This document shows, piece by piece, positions 14,106 through 24,610 of a stretch of 64,000 nt of DNA. Both the position numbers and the translations under genes were made by a program. The DNA is from Dryocosmus kuriphilus (taxonomy: Eukaryota > Arthropoda > Insecta > Hymenoptera > Cynipidae): assembly GCA_038277395.1 (NCBI GenBank), contig CM076193.1:178166711-178230710 (forward strand). Direction: 5' to 3'. Below the pieces are notes generated by a model. That model ran no database searches. It was given only the letters and a program-made list of their open reading frames with translations, and had not been told where the DNA came from. The stretch's first letter is position 1. Each line of letters opens with the position of its first letter.

Positions 14106-15184
14106 AAAATAAAATACTGAAACATTAGTACTACGCAGAAAAGTTCCAAAAAGGGGTGGCAATCCGCCTTTTTTCAGAACTACTCACCTGTCACATTAAA
14201 TATTAAGGGGCGTTGAGCATGAAAAATGCACAAATCTAGCTTCTTCCGTTCACTAATACACAGATTCTTTCTGATACGTTAGCAGATGACTCTCACAGAA
14301 ACGTTTCTGTAAATTTTACATATAAATTTCTAATATTAACATATTCTATCTGTTTTGTAACATATTTTACCTTTTAGAATAGCAGAAATGTCCAGCAAGT
14401 TTGAATATTTGTAACTTTAGAAACTTCATTTTTCTGCATGTGGACACAAGAAAAGACAACCGTTATCGAAGTATGAATTTACATTCAAAATTATTAAATT
14501 AGCTATTAACTTATTAAAGTATTATTACTGATTGGTTCAAAAAAGACAATATTTTTTAGGTAGATATACCAACTTGTCTTCTAATCACCGGATACAACCA
14601 AGAAGAGATATTATTATAAATTTAGTAAATACAGCCTTATCTTTAACACGTTTATCATTTCATAATGACAATTTAAAATTTATTTAGGATACCTTATATC
14701 TTGACAACAATCTTGGAAATCACAAAATAAAAATAAAACACATTTATAATAAAAGTTTATACTTTAAAATTCAGATATTTGCGATTTCAAACCTTAAGGC
14801 AAAAAAGAAAAATTAAGACTGATGTAAATATTCTCCGCGATTTTACACAGTACATCTATTTAATTTAAAATAAATAAGTATTATATAAATGAAGTTTGAG
14901 ATTATTATTACTGATATGTAATTAGTAATCATGATTTTTTGAAGTTCGAGTTTACCAGAATACTTCCAATTAAAAAATTTGCAGCTTTTACTAAAAATAA
15001 CGAGAAGCTAATATTTTAATAACCATCAGAAAATTGGAAGATAAAAAATACGTGAATTTTATTATATGAATTTTAATGAGTTTTCAGTTGAAAGCGGGCT
15101 TATGATTTAGTAATTAAAACAACTGCGGGAGGAGCAATAACGAATTTAACTCCTCGTCAATCATTAATTCGAGAGTTAGTTTTT
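14106..15184. other. Gene-free AT-rich sequence next to the satellite
   Basis: No ORF, tandem repeat or recognisable element. Sequence is AT-rich and unique within the window, with stops in all frames. Confidence 0.6.
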
Positions 15185-15478
15185 TTGAACCTAAAAATTG
15201 ATTGGAAGAAATTTCATTATAAAAAGGTTGTTGAAAAATGCAATGCAAAATGTGGAAAGTTATATACTCTCGAATATAAGGGACAAATTGAATTCGTGAG
15301 TTGTGACTTAAAAGACATTTTTCTCTCAGCTCTTTTTACGTTTTTTTCCTTATTTTCCAAGGAAGATGATTGCACTTTTCGCTCAATACCGGCTCAAAGT
15401 GACAAATCGCTCTGGAAAATCGAATTTCTCCGTTTCTGGAATTCCTTCCTTCCAGAAAGTTGGGCAATCCCTTCATGA
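15185..15478 (+). CDS. Unrecognised 97-codon ORF
   Basis: Reading frame from an ATG at 15,185 to TGA at 15,478. The start has no obvious context and the frame could be entered upstream by splicing. The N-terminal half is lysine-rich with cysteines at residues ~19, 23 and 40, followed by a hydrophobic stretch (LSALFTFFSLF). No family is recognised. Local base composition is less AT-rich than the flanks, which is the only hint of coding or element origin. It could be chance. Confidence 0.2.
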   Translation: MNLKIDWKKFHYKKVVEKCNAKCGKLYTLEYKGQIEFVSCDLKDIFLSALFTFFSLFSKEDDCTFRSIPAQSDKSLWKIEFLRFWNSFLPESWAIPS

Positions 15479-16070
15479 TTTGATATATCTTATGCACCGG
15501 GCAGACCAGACTTCCGGCGTCAACTGAGCTTGGTGAAGAATCCTCTCGTTTTCTGCTGATTCAGCATTCCCAACTCGTACAAATGTCTCTATCTCACTGA
15601 CATAGTTGTCCGAACTAGAAAAGTGATTTTAAGAATAAAAAAAAAACACAAATTCATTGCATCCTTGATTAGTGATGCAAGGTAGCCTTTTAAACATATT
15701 GTAAAAAGCAATGATGAAAAGCAAATACTATTTTATATTATTATATTATGTTTATGATGTTTATAACATTCGTCGTAAAAAATGCTCTTGGCAGTTCTGT
15801 CAAGAATTTATTTTATACTAATCAAGAAAAAACATTGTAAAACTCTATTAACAATGATCCATTTCCAAAAGGTATATTATTTAATATCTTTCATTATCAC
15901 TATATTTATGAGTGACCATTATATTTTACAATTCACTTAAAATTCAATGAAATCGTTTCCAAGATTCACTACGTGGAAGTAATCAATATTGCATCTCAAA
16001 AATCTGTAACAAAAATTATATTAAATTGTTCATATATTATATATTTTATACACTGAGAAAAAAGTTTAAA
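15479..16070. other. No gene; possible short coding trace on the minus strand
   Basis: Mostly AT-rich non-coding sequence. On the minus strand from about 15,621 to 15,480 one frame stays open for about 47 codons (contains DNYVSEIETF and ENERILHQAQL) and ends at a stop, suggesting an eroded exon of an unknown gene or transposon. Confidence 0.3.
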
Positions 16071-16075
16071 AAAAG

Positions 16076-16104
16076 TTCTGTTTATTAAAATTTAATAAAC
16101 AGAA
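16076..16104. repeat. Perfect 14-bp hairpin, 3' of the Helitron helicase relic
   Basis: Arms 16,076-16,089 (ttctgtttattaaa) and 16,091-16,104 (tttaataaacagaa) are perfect reverse complements with a 1-nt loop. It lies about 60 bp past the stop of the minus-strand helicase. Helitrons end in a hairpin just before CTRR, but no clear CTRR follows here on the minus strand, so a link to the Helitron terminus is only a possibility. Confidence 0.5.
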
Positions 16105-16166
16105 ACTTTATTTAATATTATATATATTTTTAAAAATATATAAGACCAAGAGAACATAGTTAATTT

Positions 16167-17335
16167 TTAATCAAAAATTTCTTTCCAAACAATATTTTTA
16201 ATATTTGTATGATCTTCTGATTTATTCTCAATAAACAATTTATCAGGATTTTTACATCTGGATAGAGCTACATATAATTGTCCATGAGAAAATAAAGGTC
16301 TATGAAAGAATATTCCTAATTTTTCGAAACTTTGACCTTGAGATTTATTTATTGTAATTGCAAAAGCTAAAAAAATTGGAAATTGTCTTCTATATAAAAT
16401 AAATGGTAAAGAAGAAAATTCCCCAGAATCTAAAATTATTCTTGGTATGAAAGCCGTAGTTCCCTTTTTAGTACCAGTAATAACCATAACTTTAATATTA
16501 AATTTATATAATTGTAAAATTTTCAAACGTGTTCCATTACAAAGCCCATCATTAATACTTAAATTTCTTATTAGCATTACAATTGCGCCAATTTTTAAAG
16601 TTAATTTATGAATTGGTAACCCTGGAAATTTCAACGAATTTAAATATTCAATAGGAAAATCTAACTGAAAATCCTCATCAATTTGGTCAACTCCTTTATT
16701 TTTTGCGTAATCGACACTGCAATATGTTACTTCTTTTGCTAAAACTTTCTTTAATATTTTCTTATTCAATTTATAAATGTCTTCATTATGGCAAGCTAGT
16801 ATTGCGCAACTTGATAAATCATCATTTTCATTTATATTTGTGCCATATATTTCTGTACATATATCATTTGTTTTCCAATGTTCGGGTATATAAAAAAGGA
16901 ATGAATACTTCCTTGTCCAATTTTTAGTAAAAATTTTGAAAAATCATTATTACACGATCGCATATTTAATTTTAAATTCATAATTTTGAAATTGGGCCAT
17001 AAATAAGAATATTTGATTGATTCCTGAACAATACTTGTTCTACAACCGTTTTTAATTACAGGTAAAATTTGTCGAAAATCTCCTCCTAATATTATTAATT
17101 TTCCAGCAAATGGTAAATTTTAAATTTTACAACAGCCTCTTAAAGTTCTGTCAACTATTTCTAGTGCTTTTTTCGGAATCATAGATGCTTCATCCCAAAT
17201 AATAACGTCACATTCTCTCAATTTTTTTTTATCTGACCGTAATTTTAAAAACGTAGTTTCGATATATGCCAAATCTAATGGCATTCTGAAATCCAATCCT
17301 AACCCTGATCTTCCTTTCACAACAACGCATTTTTT
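16167..17335 (-). pseudogene. Helitron PIF1-type helicase fragment, frameshifted
   Basis: Minus-strand relic of the helicase half of a Helitron Rep-helicase, which unwinds DNA in rolling-circle transposition. Segment 17,320-17,120 carries the Walker B region (VIIWDEASMIPKKALEIVDR). The next ~350 bp encode GGDFRQILPVI and LNMRSC in shifted frames. Segment 16,769-16,167 (200 codons) holds the C-terminal PIF1 motifs, including NGTRL, AITINKSQGQSFEKLG and GQLYVALSRC, and ends in a normal stop. The Walker A/P-loop region and all Rep nuclease sequence upstream of ~17,335 are missing. At least two frameshifts break the rest. Family assignment is firm and function is lost. Confidence 0.85.
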
Positions 17336-17340
17336 AAAAG

Positions 17341-18472
17341 AAAAAATTCACATCGGAGATAAATTTGTGTAAGTATACTTATATTTCATATTTCGTGTAT
17401 ATATTTTTAAAATATTTATAATATATAGGTCAGTAGTTGCATATGTAGAACATATACAACCACTTAAAAACATATTATCCAAAGACGGAAAGGAATACGA
17501 ATTATTTAAATTTATTTTAAATAATAATGATGATTCTCGTATATCCTGCTTATCTTGGAATAAAAATGCTTCTGAGTTTTCAACGAAAATTAATGAGAAT
17601 CAAGTAAGCTTTACCAATTTTTACACTGCATTCATACTATTTAAAAAAAACCATTTTTTAAATAGAAAGAAAAATAGTTTCAATATTCCAGATTCAGGTT
17701 TTCTTTCTAAATTTTCACCCTTTTTAAATCTACAGTCTTAACCTTCAAAAGACCTTAAAATTTTAAGACCTAAAAAAACTTAATTTTTAACCCTTAAAAA
17801 ATTAAGTCTATGTTTTCATATTTTAGAAACTTTTAATTCAAAATATGACGGCAAAACCGAGTTCGAATTATAATAACGGAAATCTTCATTATGAATTACT
17901 GTTATCAAATAATTCAAAAATAACGAACATTGGATTTTTTAATATCGAACAAAATCAAGGAGAAGTTAAAAAAATTAAATTTGAAAAGAAAATTATTCTT
18001 CAAAGTTCAGGACTTATAAGTAAATTGATTAATTAACGAATTACTAATTGATTAAATTAAAATTCTCTTTCTATAAATTTTATACATAGAAATTGAAGGT
18101 TTTTTGAGAGATGAATTTATTCCTGAGCATAAAAAAGCGAATCAATATTTAGGCAGTATCACAAATGGAAAGTATAAATTAATAGTTAATATTTTTAATG
18201 TGACACCAAATTTTAATATAATTCAAGGACAAAAAATTGAAATTCTTGGAAATCTATATGATAATGGTAAATAATTTAAAAATTAAACTTAAAAAAAAAT
18301 TTATATATCACTAATATATATAATATATATATATTTTTTGGACAATTCCAGCATTGGTATTAATGTTCAAAATTCCAGTCATATTACTATCCTCCAGGAA
18401 GAATCAATGGATTTAAGTCTTTTACTTTTAGAAGGACAACTTCTTTGTCGCCATAGTGAAAATTCCAGTTAA
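17341..18472 (+). pseudogene. RPA1-like single-strand DNA-binding protein, five exons, one frameshift
   Basis: Exons at about 17,341-17,368, 17,429-17,603, 17,827-18,019, 18,090-18,266 and 18,352-18,472 join in frame through GT..AG introns of 60-223 bp. Exon 2 gives an OB-fold opening (SKDGKEYELFKFIL, then SRISCLSWNKNASEF) that resembles RPA1 DNA-binding domain A ([23 protein letters not shown]). Exon 3 has NYNNGNLHYELLLSNNSKI, matching the following RPA1 segment. Exon 4 has GSITNGKYKLIVNIFNVTP. The last exon needs one frame change near 18,400 to reach MDLSLLLLEGQLLCRH and the stop. No upstream start was found. It lies back to back with the Helitron helicase; RPA-like genes are known Helitron cargo in some lineages, so a Helitron origin is plausible but unproved. 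Confidence 0.55.
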
Positions 18473-18589
18473 AATTTCAATATTATAATAATTTTATATA
18501 TAGTATATATAATAATAATAATAATACCGTTATTTTTAGGTACATGTATAAACCAATTAATACAATTTGTTTACAGTTTGAAATGCAAT

Positions 18590-20390
18590 ATTGGTTACTA
18601 CTACTAATCGGTTTCTATATATCCTTTTGTATAAATAATTGTTAAATCTAAAAAATTTATTCTTTTTTTAACTGATTCTTCTAGTGTAAATTGTAATGAT
18701 CCACCTTTATTATTAAATTCACTTAAGATTTTAGAAACTGAATCTTTATGTAAACATGAAATAGTATCATTTACGAAACGGTGGTAAAAAAGAATTTTGA
18801 ATAGAGGGTTTTTTTATAACTTTTTCTTCCATATTTTTCATGACAATTTCAGCATGTACAGAGGACATGGGTGATCCCATTGGGGTTCCAAATTTCTGTT
18901 TATAAGATGTGTAATTAAATTGAAAATAAGCGTTATTTAAACAGAATCTAATGGCTTCATCAAATTTTTGGAAATTTAGAGTAGTATGGTTTTGAATTAA
19001 ATTCCAGTTATTTTCTATTAATGTGTAGATTAAATTTGGATCAATATTTGAAAACATAGAAACAGCATTGTTTTTAAATATTGTGAAAGGTTATAGATAG
19101 GAGAGTTTATGAAAGATGTAACAGGTCTAACAGGTAGGCCAGGTTTATGCAATTTTATTAAACCATACATAAGTGGTGGTATTCCATTTGTGCATCTTAG
19201 AAAATTATATGCTTTTTTATCAATTGAATTCCAATCTTTAAAGTTTTTTACCACAATGTTAAGATCGTGTTGAATGTGATTTGTAGGATTATTAGTAACT
19301 TCGTAAGTATTATTGTCGTTAAGAAGATTAAGCATTTTTTGATCATAATCAGTTTTTTCAATTATAAGTCTTATATTACCTTTATCAGCATGACTTATAA
19401 GGAGATTAGGGTTTTTTAAAATGAAATTTTAAGTTTCTTTAAATTTTGATTCTAAAAGTTTATAATTAGGGTTCCAAATTATTGTAGAAGTTAGATATTC
19501 TTTTAAGTTAAAAGTTAAGTTACTTCTAAGATGATTTAGATTTTTTTCAGAGATTTTTAAAAAACTATTTTCAACACCTAAAATGAATTCTGTATAAGAA
19601 ATAGTCTTTTTTGTATAAGGTATAGCAAAATTTCCACCCAAGGCAAGAATTTCAGTTACATTATTTGGAATGTTTTTATTTGACAGGTTTTTTATAAAAC
19701 CTTTGGAATGGAAAGTAGGTAGTGTACATTGGTCTTTTTCAAGATTGTCTAGTTTTTTAATAGAACCTCTAATTAGGTTTCCTCGATAATGTTCCACTTT
19801 TGGCAAATTGTAGTGTTTTAAATTGTTAAGAATGTGTATAGATGCAATTTGTATAATTTTGTTTTCTAAGTTTTTAATTTCTTCTACGGTGTCTTTGATA
19901 TGTTGTTTATTATCGGAAATTTGTAGTTGTAAGATTTTATATCTGAAATAAGTTAAATTATTCTGAAATTTGTTAAAAGCAGATTTTGATTGGAAAATAA
20001 TATGAGGTTTTGTTTGGTTAATAATATTATTTGTAAATAAATTTCTGTTTTTACAATGTTGTAGAAATCTACATTGATTTTTAATTTTTTCTGATGTATA
20101 AATTGATCTAATCCATTTTTTTTATGAAGTACATTACCTGTGGAGTATGTCCTAGTCTTAAATTTTGGAAAAATCCCTCCGATGATGATAAGCGCTGTTG
20201 ATTGGAGTTTTCCATATTTGGTGTGGTTTTTTGGCCGGTGTAAGTATTTAACATCTTCATTTTTTAGACCATTTGGATATAATGTTGTTAAGAGTTTTGG
20301 CCTTATGTCTAAGAATTTAATAAGTATATAAGTAAAGGTATCTTTATTATATATGATGATACATTCGATACATTCAATGCATTTCGCCAC
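18590..20390 (-). pseudogene. PLE-1: Penelope-like reverse transcriptase, frameshifted and 3'-truncated
   Basis: Reads right to left. N-terminal extension 20,390-19,953 and 19,806-19,429 (NNVTEILALGGNFAIPY is the conserved PLE segment before the fingers). RT fingers at 19,335-19,030 (YGLIKLHKPGLPVRPVTSF). Palm at 19,057-18,767 (FGTPMGSPMSSVHAEIVM). Continuation to ~18,590 in another frame (INFLDLTIIYTKGY). At least four frame changes are needed. The catalytic YVDD box reads FVND, so its first aspartate is asparagine. The C-terminal GIY-YIG endonuclease is absent; the element stops close to the RPA-like gene. Upstream it runs into the foldback repeat. Confidence 0.88.
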
Positions 20391-20414
20391 GATATCGTGG
20401 CCTCTTCAGGACTG
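20371..20414 (-). ncRNA. Hammerhead ribozyme-like motif, PLE-1 left arm
   Basis: Reverse complement of the copy at 21,544-21,587, with the same core: CTGAAGA box, an 8-bp palindromic stem II, then GAAA. It is in the PLE-1 sense orientation. Stem III is the palindrome atgcat. Cleavage activity is inferred from structure only. Confidence 0.65.
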
Positions 20415-21543
20415 TAAAAAATATGGCTTTTTTTAAAAAAACAGGATCGTTGGAGAGACTTTTTTACAATTTAAGAAGCTTATATTTTGTAGACTTACCA
20501 TTAAATGTTTTTGAATAAGAAATATTTAAGAAAGTTGTAGAGTGCACACAGGTTATGTTTTCATTTTTTTAATTATTGTAGAAGTGGTACTGGCTTTTTT
20601 AATAAAGAAATTTTTAGTTATGTGTTCTTGAAATAATTTTTGAGAATTTTTTACTTGTTAAAATGTTCATTTTTGAAAAAGAATTTTATTATTAACAGAA
20701 AAAATTGAAAAAAGGTGGAGAGACCACATGTTTCTGGTCTACTCCAATATTGGAGGTTAAGCGCTAGGTATTAAAAGTCTATACCAAATCATGAAAGGAT
20801 TCAATGACGTCATGGTAGATATAGGACAAGTTTTCAGTATCGGATCTAAAGTTAACGGAATCTTTGTTTTTTACAATATTAATCATTTCTAAGATATTTC
20901 TTTTTTGAAAATTATTTTCTAAGCCTAGGATTTTAACATTTTTAGAATCGTAGTCAAATCAATACAGCATTATGTAAACACACTACAGATTTCGATCACA
21001 AATTTGACTACGATTCTAAAAATGTCAAAATCTTAGGCTTAGAAAATAATTTTCAAAAAGGAAATATCTTAGAAATTATTAATATTATAAAAAACAAAGA
21101 TTCCGTTAACTTTAGATCCGATACTGAAAACTTGTCCTGTATCTAACATGACTTCATTGAATCCTTTCATGATTTGGTTTAGACTCTTAATACCTAGTGC
21201 TTAACCTCCAATATTGGAATAGACCACAAACATGTGGTCTCGCCACCTTTTTTCAATTTTTTCTGTTAATAATAAGAATTTTTGTCAAAAATGAACATTC
21301 TAACAAGTAAAAAATTCTCAAAAATGATTTCAACAACACATAACTAAAAAATTTCTTTATTAAAAAACCGGTATCACTTCTACATTTAAAAAAATGAAAA
21401 CATAACCTGTGTGCACTCTGCAACTTTCTTAAATATTTCTTATTGAAAAACATTTAATGGTAAGTCTACAACATATAACCTTCTTAAATTGTAAAAAAGT
21501 CTCTCGAACGATCATGTTTTTTTGAAAAAAGCCATATTTTTTA

Positions 21544-21587
21544 CAGTCCTGAAGAGGCCACGATATCGTGGCGAAATGCATTGAATG
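21544..21587 (+). ncRNA. Hammerhead ribozyme-like motif, PLE-1 right arm
   Basis: Core box CTGAAGA at 21,549-21,555, one extra G, stem II 21,557-21,572 (gccacgat/atcgtggc), GAAA 21,573-21,576. Stem III is the 6-nt palindrome atgcat at 21,576-21,581, with T at position 17. Stem I pairs cagtc (21,544-48) with gaatg (21,583-87), with one mismatch. A stem III this small suits a dimeric ribozyme formed by tandem copies, as described for PLE hammerheads. Confidence 0.65.
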
Positions 21588-21907
21588 TATCGAATGTATC
21601 TTCATATATAATAAAGATACCTTTACTTATATACTTATTAAATTCTCAGACCTAAGGCCAAAACCTTTAACAACATTATATCCAAATGGTCTAAAAAATG
21701 AAGACGGTATATTATTATTTTAAAGTGTTCTCTTACATCTTGAATCTTTGGTTTTATTATTGACATCAATCTAACCAATATCTATCATACGTGTTTTCAA
21801 AAAATAACAACTGTGATGAGAGGCAAGAATTTGCAGGCATCCCAAGTCAAATTTTCAATACATTTTTTATAAAAGATTGTATGCGGAACTCGGAGCGAGG
21901 CAATATA

Positions 21908-22732
21908 GGGGAGGGTGCCCTTAACTGGATAAGAGAAGTTTTGACTTCATAATTCTTAAACATTTTAAACAAGCAAGAAGAGTATTGCGTACAAAACTAT
22001 AAAGCATACGTTTAAACAATACAGGCACAATAACATAGATTAAATCAGATACGTGTCCATAAATTAATCTTTTTCAGAACAAGAGCACTTTTATCCAGTT
22101 GAGGGTTTTGGACCACGATCTCGATAATTGTGTTTTTCTGTAGTCTGAATCTAATTGGTAGCTATATCTTTTGACATCTGCAAGTAACAATTCGGCACTA
22201 TTACCTTGTAATCTTTTTCTATTAAAATTAACAATATTCTTAATTATTTCCCAAAAATACGTTGGCTTCAACTTCTGCCATATTTACCCTTATTATTACC
22301 TACGCAAGGTAGTTGGTATACGTTCATTTGTTTCTAATTTAGTTCCTAACACTCGATCGCACCTTTCGCAAATTATCCAGATCGGGACACATGACACTGC
22401 CAAAAAGCATATTAATTCCGTTCTTCCTAAAAATTAGAAGACTTCTTCCGCGGAAGTTTTTAAATTCAAGTCTCCTGCGAAGAAAAGGAAAAAAAATAAT
22501 TCAAAAGCATTTTATCTCAGTAAAAATATAAAAATGAAGAGGGGATAAAATTTACTTCGCCGTGCAGTAAACACATTTAAAATTGTTTTAATTTAATAAA
22601 AGCAAGTAAGTAGGAAACACATTATGGTACGATCTCTTTCTGATAATTTTACATATAAAAAAAACTCTACACTTCATTTAATTCAAACATAATGTTATTT
22701 TTACACATTATCCAGTTGAGGGCACTCTCCCC
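21908..22732. mobile_element. Non-autonomous TIR transposon (MITE), 825 bp, TA duplication
   Basis: Terminal inverted repeats of 25 bp with two mismatches: ggggagggtgcccttaactg... at the left and, inverted, ggggagagtgccctcaactg... at the right. Both ends are flanked by TA (21,906-21,907 and 22,733-22,734). A third copy of the inner part (atccagttgaggg) lies inside near 22,092. Internal ORFs under 90 codons are open on both strands and unrecognised. The TA duplication points to the Tc1/mariner/pogo supergroup, but the superfamily is not proved. Confidence 0.75.
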
Positions 22733-22734
22733 TA

Positions 22735-23876
22735 CTATTCTTCTTATTGGAAAAGATAAGCTTCTTGCTGACGAATATAGCATTACCTGGCGTGTTTGCA
22801 TTAGAGTTCATCCAACCTCACCCCTTATGTGGCTTATCGACATTAGAGGCCGATGCTCGATAATAACCTTCGATAGATTGGACGATTAAACTTTCAATTA
22901 ACCCCTAGCGTGTTATAGCAATGCGCCAATCTCGTCAATTTCCTACTCTCTCCATTTGCTTCGGAACCATACGCTGCCTGCCTGATTAGCGAGCGGATTA
23001 GCAGTGAAGATACGAGGGTTCAAAATTAGAGAATGAGGAAGAGAGCGAATGGCTTTTAAGTTTAAAACATGGCGAGTGGAAGATTAAGAGCTTTTTAAGG
23101 TAAAAGGCCATATAATGAGACGATGTCCGTTGAAATGAGGCAGTACATCAAAATATAAAAAAAAAGTAAATATAGCGCGTAAAATCATGAAAAAATAATA
23201 TTGAAGTATACTATCACATATATTAATAAACTTATGGAAATAAATATTGCCCCTAGACCTTTATTTTTTTTTAAATATTTAAATATTCGTATTATCTGTA
23301 GAATGTTTAAAACGAGTGGACATGTGACCTCTAATGAACAATTGTAGTTCGGTTTAGTTACTTGAATATTTTGATAAATTCACAATATGAACAAATGTTA
23401 GACTATTTATTTGTAAGCTTTGAGGTTGTAGATTGTATTTAATTTTTGTTTTGCAAATTTATTCATTAGATTTTTAATAATATAAGTGCGTCTCACCACA
23501 TGTACATCGACGTTTTCATAGTCCGTATTTATGAAACGACAAACTCAGCGTCTCATAACCTACGTACCGCGTCTTTCCGCCGTGTTCGCTAATATGAGAC
23601 AGCAATTTTGGAGGTACTTCGTTTGGTATTATTAAGAAAAAAGTTTGAAATTTTACAAATTATTTGATTATATTACAAAATAAGTATTGTGCTGAAGCTG
23701 TATACTGAGAAAAGACTAGCTACGAAGTAAGTTAATTACATAAAATTGACTGTACATATAATCTAACCTATAAAAGTTGCATGCACGTAAGCAAGCTTTA
23801 ATGAAATGCTTTAATAAATTTAAACTATATATTAATTTAGAAAATATTGAGTTCGGTAAAAATTTAGATAGCTGCT
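22735..23876. other. No gene recognised
   Basis: Mixed sequence; 22,740-23,130 is less AT-rich, the rest is AT-rich. No domain, TIR or tandem repeat seen. Confidence 0.5.
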
Positions 23877-24145
23877 TCAAATAAGAATCGAGAGAAAAAC
23901 AAAAATATCCGTAAAAAAAGTATCACAAAAGAAAAAAATTTTAAGAAAAATGCAAAGTGTTCTAAAGTCACAAGGAAAACTACCGCATTAGTTAAGCATG
24001 CAAAAAAATCGAATAAAAATAAAGTTAAAAGGAAAAATTATTCTTCTGAAAGTGTTGATAATGCCTTAAAGGCAATAGATACAGGTATTTCTATAAGCAA
24101 AGCTGCTGCTGGTAAAAGCTTTGAGTCAGCAATTTTCATTTGAAA
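23877..24145 (+). pseudogene. pogo/jerky-type N-terminal HTH fragment
   Basis: One frame gives a lysine-rich leader, then YSSESVDNALKAIDTGISIS and KAAA. This matches the start of the psq-type helix-turn-helix that opens pogo/Tigger/jerky transposases. The recognition helix (normally KYGVPKSTL) is eroded and the frame meets TGA. No start codon or downstream CENP-B/DDE part is attached. A DDE C-terminus of the same superfamily lies at 28,275-28,803. Confidence 0.5.
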
Positions 24146-24610
24146 GAAACGGCGCCATATTTTGTCCTCTGCATTTGATTCCGTCGGTAAGTTAAACGTT
24201 AACTTTATCTTGCTGGGGAAATCTAAAGCAAGGTTATCTACTGAAACATTAAGCTTTAAACTAAGGGCATTATATTACTTTCAATTGTCACTATAGGATT
24301 TCATGCATGAAACAATTGAAATGCATTGAAAATCTAGTGACAAATGAACAGGCATATTTGACGATCACTATACATTAATAATTAACGTCAACTTGTTTTA
24401 GTTATTGGAATCTTAATTTCTTTCTATATTCGATATAGGTAAGTGATATTTAATTCTTAGCATACCAGCTATTCTGGTATTCTGGGGGATTCCCCAGCGC
24501 CACGGTAGGGATCAGTATGTCCCAAAAAATCACAGTATAGAAAGTGAGGGTTAAATTTATAGTTTTCAGGTTACACAATGTTGCATCACTCATAAATATA
24601 TTCATTAATT
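24146..24610. other. No gene recognised
   Basis: Short unannotatable stretch between the HTH fragment and hAT-1. A search by eye for the left hAT-1 terminus (expected to start cagggccggcttt) was negative here. Confidence 0.4.

Larger units (their letters stand above)
20254..21704. repeat. Foldback (long inverted repeat) at the 5' end of PLE-1
   Basis: Arms 20,254-20,959 and 21,002-21,704 are near-perfect reverse complements (about 700 bp each) separated by a 42-nt spacer. Each arm contains the LTR-like PLE repeat, a hammerhead-like motif and the first codons of the PLE-1 ORF (TTLYPNGLKNED). Partial inverted copies of the terminal repeat are typical at PLE 5' ends. A transcript through it would form a long hairpin. 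Confidence 0.92.

Noticed and set aside
22171..22437. Protein-coding gene inside the MITE
   Set aside because: Short overlapping ORFs on both strands, no motif, and the element is of non-autonomous size.
24480..24520. Left terminus of hAT-1 at ccccagcgccacggtaggg
   Set aside because: It begins with CAG but does not match the inverted right end beyond the first bases, and the expected 8-bp duplication ttggtagg is not present.
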